DNA of 64,000 nt from an uncultured Collinsella sp. (lineage in GTDB: Bacteria; Actinomycetota; Coriobacteriia; Coriobacteriales; Coriobacteriaceae). The position numbers were made by a program, and so were the translations under genes. The notes under the pieces are model-generated. The model was not told where the DNA came from, did no database searches, and saw nothing but the letters and a program-made list of their open reading frames with translations. The DNA lies in the NCBI GenBank assembly GCA_900541045.1, contig UQID01000010.1, positions 7,945 to 71,944 on the forward strand, read 5' to 3'. Position 1 is the first letter of the stretch. The number at the start of each line of letters is the position of its first letter. Positions 57,599 through 64,000 of this stretch are shown here, piece by piece.

Positions 57599-58948
57599 CT
57601 ACTTGGGAGCGTTACCGTTACGGTCGCGCTCGCTTTGCTCTACGCGCCACTCTTCCCAACCGCGGCCCGCAGGCTGCCAGAACGCGCCGCGCTCCAACCC
57701 TTCGGGCAAATACCGCTGGTCGACCCAGCCTTCGGGATAATCATGCGGATACTTGTACACACCGTACTCATCGCTGCCCGGGCGATGGCGATCGCGCAGG
57801 TAGCTGGGCACCTCGCGAAGCCCACTTGAATGGATGTCGGCCAGCGCCGCATCAATCGAGGCTTCGCACGCGTTAGATTTAGGCGCCAGGCAAACATAGA
57901 GTGCAGCCTGAGCCAAGTTAATGCGGCATTCGGGATAGCCAATGACCTCGGCAGACTTAAACGCGGCATGTGCCACCAAGAGCGCCTGCGGATCGGCGTT
58001 GCCGACGTCCTCGGAAGCGTGGATCATAATGCGGCGAGCAATAAACTTGGGATCCTCTCCTGCATCGATCATGCGCGCAAGCCAATAAATGGTGGCATCG
58101 GGGTCGCTGCCGCGCATAGACTTAATAAACGCACTGATAATGTCGTAGTGCATGTCGCCGTTTTTATCATACGAAAAACCACGACGAGGGTTGGCAATCT
58201 TAACGTCATCCACGGTGATGAGATAGCGCTCCCCCGCCGCCGGAGTTGGCGTTCCCTCGGTATCGGGACGCGTGACGGCAATCTCGCTCGCAAGCTCAAG
58301 CGTCGTGAGCGCCGAACGAGCATCGCCCGCGGCCAGCGTGCAGATGGACTTAACCGTATCCTCATCGGCCGAGAACTTGCCGTTCAGACCCTGCGGTGCC
58401 TCGAGTGCACGCTCAATCAGCGTGGCGATATCCTCGTCCTTCAGGTGCTCAAGCTCTACCACGCGACCGCGCGAGAGCAACGCCGAGTTGACCTCGAAGT
58501 ACGGATTCTCCGTCGTGGCGCCAATCATAATGACGGTACGGTTCTCAACTGCATGCAGCAGAGCATCCTGCTGCGACTTGGAGAAGCGGTGAATCTCGTC
58601 GATAAATAGAATGGTGCGACGGTCGTACGTATTCAAGCGCGTCTTGGCCTCGTCAATCACGCGACGCAGGTCCTTCACGGTACCCGTGACGGCGCTGACC
58701 TCGACAAACTCGCTCTTGGTATGGTTAGCGATAATGTGGGCCAGCGTCGTTTTGCCCGTACCGGCCGGCCCATATAGAATCACACTCGATAGCACATCAT
58801 GCTCGATTGCCGCACGCAACCACGAACCCTTGCCCACGGCCTTATGCTGGCCCACGTACTCGTCGAGCGAATTGGGACGCATGCGCACCGCGAGCGGCGC
58901 ATTTTTAAAGGAACGCTCGCGCGTCGAGGCAGAAAAAAGGTCGTCCAT
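57599..58948 (-). CDS. rarA: Replication-associated recombination protein A (MgsA/RarA)
   Basis: RarA is an AAA+ clamp-loader-like ATPase acting at stalled forks. The Met at 58948 (MDDLFSAS) is preferred, giving 449 residues, although Met codons at 58954 and 58966 are possible. Walker A is LYGPAGTGKTTLAHII, Walker B is TILFIDEIHRFSKSQQDALL and sensor 1 is IGATTENPYFEVNSALLSR. The C-terminal tetramerisation region has GDARSALTTLELA and a conserved HASEDVGNADPQAL. Confidence 0.95.
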   Translation of the reverse strand: MDDLFSASTRERSFKNAPLAVRMRPNSLDEYVGQHKAVGKGSWLRAAIEHDVLSSVILYGPAGTGKTTLAHIIANHTKSEFVEVSAVTGTVKDLRRVIDEAKTRLNTYDRRTILFIDEIHRFSKSQQDALLHAVENRTVIMIGATTENPYFEVNSALLSRGRVVELEHLKDEDIATLIERALEAPQGLNGKFSADEDTVKSICTLAAGDARSALTTLELASEIAVTRPDTEGTPTPAAGERYLITVDDVKIANPRRGFSYDKNGDMHYDIISAFIKSMRGSDPDATIYWLARMIDAGEDPKFIARRIMIHASEDVGNADPQALLVAHAAFKSAEVIGYPECRINLAQAALYVCLAPKSNACEASIDAALADIHSSGLREVPSYLRDRHRPGSDEYGVYKYPHDYPEGWVDQRYLPEGLERGAFWQPAGRGWEEWRVEQSERDRNGNAPK

Positions 58949-59008
58949 AGCCATCCCATGCATCAATCAAAAGCTTTGCTCGTCAACAGTATACCGAATA
59001 TATACGAA

Positions 59009-60256
59009 CTACCGTTCGTTAATATAGGTACGGTGTGGAAACTTCAAGCCCGGGAATAGCTTGCTCGTCAGCTCGCAGAAATAGCCGTCCGTCATGCTCG
59101 CGATATAATCCACCACCGCTTGATCCTTATCGTCCTGCCAGGCATAGGTGCGATCGTAGTAGGAAAGCTGCCGCTCAATGCGCGAAATATGATGCTTAAA
59201 GATGTAAGAGGACTCGTCGCCTTTATTTAGATCCTGCAGGCAACGATCGTAGAGCTTTTCGAATGCCTCGCGCAGCTCCGCCTCGGAATCACCCTCGATA
59301 CCGCCCTTGCTGTAGATCTTCTCGTAGTTCTCGCGCTTGGCCCGGCGGATCTCCTCAAACAGGTCCTCGCTCATCTCGATACGCGGTTTGCCGTAGCTAT
59401 GCTCAACGATATCGATGGAAGCGTGCGTAAGGATCCAGCTGTTGTATGCACCGCCCAGGTCATCGTCAAAGGCGTCGGGCGCCAGCAGGCCCGCCGCAAT
59501 GGCATCTTGGCGATCGCGTCCAACATAGGCAAGGATATCCGAGATGCGAACCACGCAGCCCTCGAGCGTCATGGGGCGCAGGTGCTCTATTGCGCTATAG
59601 CCCGTGGCGATGCAGTCCTCGACCGCCTGATCGAACTGGTCAAAGGAGCTCATGTCCGAGAGCTCAAACACACGCTGCTCGTACTCGCCGTTATGGCATA
59701 ACACGCCGTCGAGCGTCTGGAGCGACACGTTGCGGCCATACAGGGCATCGAGCACGCGAACCGACTGCACGTTATGGAAAAAGTAGCGACCCGTGCGCTC
59801 GTGGTAGATATCGTTGAGGAATCGCTCGCCCGCATGGCCAAAAGGCGTGTGTCCCAAGTCATGGCCCAGGCCAATCGCCTCGATCAGATCGCAGTTGAGC
59901 CCCAGGGCGCGACCGATATCTCGCGCAATGCGCGAGACAAGCTGCACGTGCAAACCGCGGCGCGACAGATCATCATTACTACGGAAGCTAAAGACCTGCG
60001 TTTTGCCTGCATAACGCGTGTACGCCGGAAGATGCAGAATCTTTTCGGTATCGCGCATAAATGCCGGACGCATAAGCGTGCCTTTGTCGGCAGCGCGATC
60101 AATACGACGAATGACCTGGTCGTCGTTGCAACGATACGGATTGACGGCACCCGAAGCGCGATCGGCGGAAATGCGCTCGACGAGTTCGGGCGACAACGCC
60201 GCGGGAATGCGGTCCATGCGCGCCTTAATGACGGCCGTTTCTTGATTAGTTGCCAT
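59009..60256 (-). CDS. dgt: dGTPase-like HD-domain phosphohydrolase
   Basis: Members hydrolyse deoxynucleoside triphosphates to the nucleoside and triphosphate. The start at 60256 follows aaggag and gives 415 residues. The HD domain has TRYAGKTQVFSFR, HVQLVSRIARDIGRALGL, and the metal motif GLGHDLGHTPFGHAGERFL, then GVLCHNGEYE. Substrate preference is not readable from sequence; the name dgt-like is safest. Confidence 0.9.
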   Translation of the reverse strand: MATNQETAVIKARMDRIPAALSPELVERISADRASGAVNPYRCNDDQVIRRIDRAADKGTLMRPAFMRDTEKILHLPAYTRYAGKTQVFSFRSNDDLSRRGLHVQLVSRIARDIGRALGLNCDLIEAIGLGHDLGHTPFGHAGERFLNDIYHERTGRYFFHNVQSVRVLDALYGRNVSLQTLDGVLCHNGEYEQRVFELSDMSSFDQFDQAVEDCIATGYSAIEHLRPMTLEGCVVRISDILAYVGRDRQDAIAAGLLAPDAFDDDLGGAYNSWILTHASIDIVEHSYGKPRIEMSEDLFEEIRRAKRENYEKIYSKGGIEGDSEAELREAFEKLYDRCLQDLNKGDESSYIFKHHISRIERQLSYYDRTYAWQDDKDQAVVDYIASMTDGYFCELTSKLFPGLKFPHRTYINER

Positions 60257-60287
60257 GGCATGCTCCTTAAGAAGGATGCGCAATCAG

Positions 60288-60710
60288 TTACAATGTGCAG
60301 CCCACGACCTCGATTATGGCAAAAATCGGCACTAAAAACGGGAGCAATGGCAGGGAGTGCAATTTTGTGATGAGGCAGGAGAGGGCAAGGACCAGGAGTG
60401 CGACGGCAAATGCCACGATGCCGCCCATAGGGTCGAGCGTGCAAAGCGCGAAGAGCGCCTTGACGTCCCCCATACCAATGCCGGGGGCGTGGCGGAGGCG
60501 CCGCCAGAGCGACTCAGTGAGCACAAGGGCAAGGTAGACGATGACCGCAAGACCGGTGTGGTCAAGCGCCGTGGTAACGCCCTTGTCGAGCCAGACGCCT
60601 GCCAACGCCGCCACCGCACACACGCCGGCAAGCTCATTGGGAAACCGTCGCTCACGGGCATCAACCAACGCACCGGCAAAGATGCAAATCCAGAACGGGA
60701 TATAGACCAT
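60288..60710 (-). CDS. Prepilin peptidase (A24) family membrane protein
   Basis: This 140-residue protein has about five hydrophobic segments and the two aspartates of A24 peptidases, in ALVDARERRFPNEL (Asp17) and GIGMGDVKAL. It lacks the N-terminal cysteine/methyltransferase domain of PilD. The ribosome site gaggaggag lies before the ATG. No pilin or secretion ATPase gene is adjacent, so its substrate, perhaps Flp- or Tad-type pilins, is unknown. It lies between dgt and a GT2 gene, with repeat D upstream. Confidence 0.87.
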   Translation of the reverse strand: MVYIPFWICIFAGALVDARERRFPNELAGVCAVAALAGVWLDKGVTTALDHTGLAVIVYLALVLTESLWRRLRHAPGIGMGDVKALFALCTLDPMGGIVAFAVALLVLALSCLITKLHSLPLLPFLVPIFAIIEVVGCTL

Positions 60711-60742
60711 CGGACTCCTCCTCGAGCTGCATCACAAAAGCA

Positions 60743-60782
60743 AAAACCACCACAAAGGTCCTGTCCCCTTTGTGGTGGTTTT
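60743..60782. repeat. Repeat D: 16-bp inverted repeat around TCCTGTCC
   Basis: The arms aaaaccaccacaaagg and cctttgtggtggtttt enclose the 8-nt loop tcctgtcc, followed by ggtggtgg. It lies between the GT2 gene and the prepilin peptidase gene. Single copy in the window. Confidence 0.75.
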
Positions 60783-60790
60783 GGTGGTGG

Positions 60791-62086
60791 TTATTTGGCG
60801 CCCTGCATGACCTCGTCGAGGGTAACGTTGACGGCATGCTGCGTCGGGACCCAGTCGACCTTTAGGAACAGAGCGGCCACCGTGATGGGGATATAGCTGA
60901 ACATAAAGATCGGGAAGGTAAACAGGTTGGTCACCAAACGCCACTTTTGCGCGCAATGAATGTGCTTGTACTCGAAGATGGTCGTGAGTAGCGCCAGGAT
61001 AAAGAAGGTCTGGTACATCATCACAAAGGTCATAATGAGCGAGGCGGCACAAGCCTGCATCTCGACCTCGGTGGCCAAGAAGCCGTGCGAAAGCCCGCCC
61101 ACGATGAGGAAGGTCGCGTTGGCGAGCATGGAGATCAGGGACAGCAGCATACCCGGAGCGATGGTCATAAACATGTCATAAGCGGCAAAGCGATGATAGC
61201 GGAAGGTCGACTTGACCAAGTGCTTACCATAAGTAAAGAACACCTGGTAGAAACCCTTGGTCCAGCGCATGCGCTGCTTCCAGGACGCCTTAAACGTCAC
61301 GGGCTGCTCGTCAAAGAACTCCGCCGGCGCATAACCGATGCGGATGCCGTGAATGGCGCAGAACGTGGTGAACTGGATGTCCTCGGTCAGCGTATGGAAC
61401 TGCCAACCGTGCATGCCCTCGATAACACTGGCGGAGATGAGGTAACCCGAACCCGAGACAGCGCAGGACGTCTTGCAGATATTACGCGCGTTGTTAAGGA
61501 AGCGGGCCTCACGCAGATACCAGGTGGCGTTTGCAGACGAAATCCACGAACTGCCGAAGTTCTTGGAGTTGCGATAGCTCGTGACCACATGGAAGCCCTG
61601 GTCAAAGGCATCATTCATCTTGGAGACGTAATCGCGGGAGATAACGTTATCGGCATCGAAGATAAAGTAGCCCTCAAACGTGTCGGGATACTCGTTGAGA
61701 ATGCGATCGAAACCAAAGTCCATGACCCAGCTCTTGCCCTTACGAGCCAGGTCATTGCGCTCGTAAACAATGGCACCGGCCTCGCGCGCGAGCTGCGCGG
61801 TGTTGTCGGTGCAGGCGTCGGCAACGACAAAGACCTCGATGAGCTCGGACGGATAGTCCTGATCCTTGATGGAGCGAACGAGGTTGGCGATAACGGCTTC
61901 CTCGTTATGCGCCGCGATAAAGAAGGCATAGCGGTGGAGTTTTTTGGCCTTGGGAGGCGCGACCTCGCCACGAAGAGCGCCGATGACAAAGAAGACCACC
62001 TGGTACAGAAAGCAGACCGTGAGCAGCGTGACGACAATCTGGTTGAAAATCACGATGGGTGTGTTGGTTTGTAAAAAGGCGAGCAT
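60791..62086 (-). CDS. GT2-family membrane glycosyltransferase
   Basis: This 431-residue protein has one N-terminal membrane helix, then a GT2 catalytic domain with YAFFIAAHNEEAVIANLV, FDADNVISRDY (metal-binding DxD-like), GSGYLISA, TEDIQFTTFC and the processive-type motif QRMRWTKG. Four or more C-terminal helices follow. This layout is that of cellulose- or hyaluronan-synthase-like and poly-GlcNAc synthase-like enzymes. A surface polysaccharide role is likely, but the product is unknown. The ribosome site ggagcc is weak. Confidence 0.9.
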   Translation of the reverse strand: MLAFLQTNTPIVIFNQIVVTLLTVCFLYQVVFFVIGALRGEVAPPKAKKLHRYAFFIAAHNEEAVIANLVRSIKDQDYPSELIEVFVVADACTDNTAQLAREAGAIVYERNDLARKGKSWVMDFGFDRILNEYPDTFEGYFIFDADNVISRDYVSKMNDAFDQGFHVVTSYRNSKNFGSSWISSANATWYLREARFLNNARNICKTSCAVSGSGYLISASVIEGMHGWQFHTLTEDIQFTTFCAIHGIRIGYAPAEFFDEQPVTFKASWKQRMRWTKGFYQVFFTYGKHLVKSTFRYHRFAAYDMFMTIAPGMLLSLISMLANATFLIVGGLSHGFLATEVEMQACAASLIMTFVMMYQTFFILALLTTIFEYKHIHCAQKWRLVTNLFTFPIFMFSYIPITVAALFLKVDWVPTQHAVNVTLDEVMQGAK

Positions 62087-62168
62087 GCAGGCTCCCAGGA
62101 ACGCGTTACGTAAACAATCGTATATCTTACCGCAGGCTTACCGAGTTCAAGAAACCACCTAATACCGG

Positions 62169-63182
62169 CTAGGCTTCGAGAAGACCGAGCTGTGGGACGA
62201 TGTCGTCGCCGGCGGCGGTGCGGCCAAGCGAACGCGGGGCCAGGTCGTCAAGAACCGCAGCGAGATCCCACGGCAGCTCGTCGCGGCATTCGATGCGCTC
62301 GCCCGTCACGGGATGGTCGAATGCGACGCGCCAGGAATGAAGGAATTGCCTGGTCAGGCCCTGATCTGCGCGCGCATCGCACTTGCCGTAGAGCGGGTCG
62401 CCTACGCAGGCGTGGTTGATATGGCGCATATGCACGCGAATCTGATGTGTGCGGCCCGTAAACAGATGACACTCGACGAGCGTATAGCCGTCGTCAAAAC
62501 GCGTGGAATCAAAGCGCTCGAGAACCTTAAAGGTCGTAATGGCCTGGCGTGCGAAAGGATCGTCCGAAACCGCCATCTTGACACGGTCACGGGTAGAACG
62601 GGCTATGCCGGTGTTAATGGTGCCCTCATTCATGGCGATATGACCGTGAACAAGCGTAATGTAGCGGCGGTCGAGCGTGCGCGTACGGATAAGGTTTTGG
62701 AGCGCGCGCTGGGTGTCGTCGTCCTTGGCCGCAAGCATGAGACCCGAGGTATCGCGATCCAAGCGATGCACGATGCCGGGGCGGTCCTCGCCCTGCACGG
62801 TACCCAGATGGTCGATACCACAGTGATAGACCAGGGCATTCGCGAGCGTACCGCTCTCATGACCATGTGCAGGATGGCACACCAGGCCGCGCTGCTTGGA
62901 GAGCACAATGAGATAGTCGTCCTCATAGCGAATGTCGAGCGGGATGGCCTCGGGAATCACATCGGTGGGATCGTGCGGCTCGGGCAGATCGACCGAAATA
63001 CGGTCGCCGGCTCGCACGGCGTACTTTTTGGACAGGCAGGTCTCGCCATTGACGCATACGGCACCGCCCTCAATCAGATGCGCGCAGGCAGAGCGCGTAG
63101 GGCAACCGTCATTGGCGCCCAGATAGGCGTCAAGACGCTGACCAGCGGCATCGTCGGCAACAAGGATATGGATGTCGGCCAT
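62169..63182 (-). CDS. RluA-family rRNA pseudouridine synthase
   Basis: This 337-residue enzyme isomerises uridines in 23S rRNA (RluD-like). An N-terminal S4 domain (about 10-70) is followed by the catalytic domain with the active Asp in GIVHRLDRDTSGLMLAA and with LSKQRGLVCHPAHG, and the C-terminal RTHQIRVHMRHINHACVGDPLYG. It overlaps lspA by one base (TAATG), the common lspA-rluD pair. Confidence 0.94.
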   Translation of the reverse strand: MADIHILVADDAAGQRLDAYLGANDGCPTRSACAHLIEGGAVCVNGETCLSKKYAVRAGDRISVDLPEPHDPTDVIPEAIPLDIRYEDDYLIVLSKQRGLVCHPAHGHESGTLANALVYHCGIDHLGTVQGEDRPGIVHRLDRDTSGLMLAAKDDDTQRALQNLIRTRTLDRRYITLVHGHIAMNEGTINTGIARSTRDRVKMAVSDDPFARQAITTFKVLERFDSTRFDDGYTLVECHLFTGRTHQIRVHMRHINHACVGDPLYGKCDARADQGLTRQFLHSWRVAFDHPVTGERIECRDELPWDLAAVLDDLAPRSLGRTAAGDDIVPQLGLLEA

Positions 63183-63781
63183 TAGCGCTCATTCCTTTCG
63201 CGAATCTTGCGGGCACGCTCCCCACGCTGCTGGGCCTTGCGCTTGGCGCGGGCCTCGTCACGGGCGTTAAGCTCGGCGGTCGCATCGACCTCACGGGCCG
63301 CGGGGCTCAAGAACATGTAACCGAAGAGGGCGAGCGCGACACCCAAGGTAATGCCGATATCGGCCACATTGAAGACGGGGAAGTCGATGAAGGTGGTGGC
63401 AATAAAATCGGTCACGAAGCCAAAGGCCAAACGATCGATAGCGTTGCCGATAGCACCGCCCGCAACCATCGCCATGCCCACGACCTCAAGATGGGCGAGT
63501 TGGGGCGCACGAACGAGGTACACGGCAATAGCGATAATGACCGCCAACGCCAGCACGGCAAACGCGATGCCATGCCCCTCGCCCATGCTAAAGGCAGCAC
63601 CGATATTGCGGACAAACATAAAGTCGATGACACCGGGGATAACGGTCACATGCAAAGCGTCGCCCACGGCACGAACCGCAAGCTTGGTAAGCTGGTCAAC
63701 AAGCAGCACAACGAGCGCCACCCCGCCAGCAACACCCAACCGCCAACGCAAAGGCGGCGTCATATCCCCAGTACGACCCAA
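63182..63781 (-). CDS. lspA: Signal peptidase II (lipoprotein signal peptidase)
   Basis: LspA cleaves lipoprotein signal peptides. This 199-residue form starts at a TTG (63781), with aggggat 6 bases upstream; an ATG at 63763 has a ribosome site too close. Four hydrophobic segments carry the catalytic aspartates in GAIGNAIDRLAFGFVTDFI and VFNVADIGITLG. The C-terminal 40 residues are a charged Ala/Arg/Glu-rich tail. It is coupled to the pseudouridine synthase gene. Confidence 0.93.
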   Translation of the reverse strand: MGRTGDMTPPLRWRLGVAGGVALVVLLVDQLTKLAVRAVGDALHVTVIPGVIDFMFVRNIGAAFSMGEGHGIAFAVLALAVIIAIAVYLVRAPQLAHLEVVGMAMVAGGAIGNAIDRLAFGFVTDFIATTFIDFPVFNVADIGITLGVALALFGYMFLSPAAREVDATAELNARDEARAKRKAQQRGERARKIRERNER

Positions 63782-63942
63782 ATCAATCCCCTACCCTCAA
63801 AACAATCGAATTCCGTTTAACGCAGTAGATAATCATACCTTGACGCAAGCAAGAAGCGACAAATCTCCCAAGAACGGAAACACCGCAGGTAGAGCATAAA
63901 TGAGCGAGCGGGTCGCATTTGAGACAAGGTGACGTGAAATGA

Positions 63943-63971
63943 AAGGGCGCTGACCTTTCGGTCGCGCCCTT
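63943..63971. terminator. Possible terminator at the right edge
   Basis: aagggcgc-t-gacc / ggtc-gcgccctt forms an 8+4-bp stem with a short loop. On the minus strand tttcatttc follows, so it may end a minus-strand gene lying beyond the window. Confidence 0.5.
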
Positions 63972-64000
63972 GAAATTGAACGTCAGATTGTCCAAATGCG

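Noticed and set aside
63783..63995. A 70-residue minus-strand frame at the right edge
   Set aside because: It runs through the hairpin at 63943-63971, has no ribosome site and shows no recognisable features.

Overview
The window is a densely packed stretch of a high-GC Gram-positive chromosome, and gene content and style point to a gut Coriobacteriia, most likely Collinsella (inference; no 16S gene is present). The evidence is the run alaS-ruvX-mltG-yqeG-aroK-aroB-pepP-efp-asp23-nusB-xseB-tlyA-nadK-recN, a fructose PTS block, a Firmicutes-style glgC/glgD pair, and strong use of GC-ending codons. There is no phage, CRISPR array or insertion sequence with a transposase. The accessory signal lies between the genes, as several families of long palindromic repeats.

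Layout. 1-11,150 (+): glycogen metabolism (glgP, glgC, glgD, glgA and a GH13-GH77 fusion enzyme) and a small FmdB-type zinc ribbon protein. 11,189-12,136 (-): an AT-rich gene of unknown function. 12,327-19,579 (-): rsmB, fmt, def, priA, gltX. 19,846-28,488 (+): metK, sdaA, an L,D-transpeptidase, and a MacAB-like adaptor/ATPase/permease operon. 28,591-32,408 (-): a TetR regulator, a flippase-like membrane protein, tRNA-Glu(CUC) and a CCA-adding enzyme. 32,603-40,525: the fructose PTS (two fruK paralogues, ptsI, ptsH, fruA on -) with a divergent RpiR-type regulator (+). 40,788-53,897 (-): the long housekeeping run listed above. 54,092-63,781: a small membrane protein (+), then (-) an AI-2E-type exporter, sigma factor, anti-sigma factor and DUF948 operon, rarA, dgt, a prepilin peptidase, a GT2 glycosyltransferase, an RluA-type pseudouridine synthase and lspA.

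How the genes work together. Glucose-1-phosphate is activated by GlgC/GlgD, polymerised by GlgA, and recovered by GlgP and the GH13-GH77 enzyme. Fructose is imported by FruA using phosphate relayed from EI and HPr, then phosphorylated again by FruK.

Most notable. (1) Three intergenic long hairpins (family B) share a conserved core, but each has its own perfect 26-31 bp outer arms. (2) Three copies of a roughly 70-bp palindrome (family A) and two copies of a 130-150-bp inverted-repeat element (family E) are also present, with single palindromes C, D and F. Imperfect stems tend to be repaired by G-U pairs only on the strand of the upstream gene. (3) The flippase gene stops at an amber codon and continues in frame for 57 sense codons of coding-like sequence. 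(4) The AroB-like protein in the syntenic aroB position has lost all the recognisable metal-ligand and catalytic residues. (5) Glycogen synthase carries a tail of about 240 residues resembling histone H1. All motif alignments were made by eye; no database search was run.
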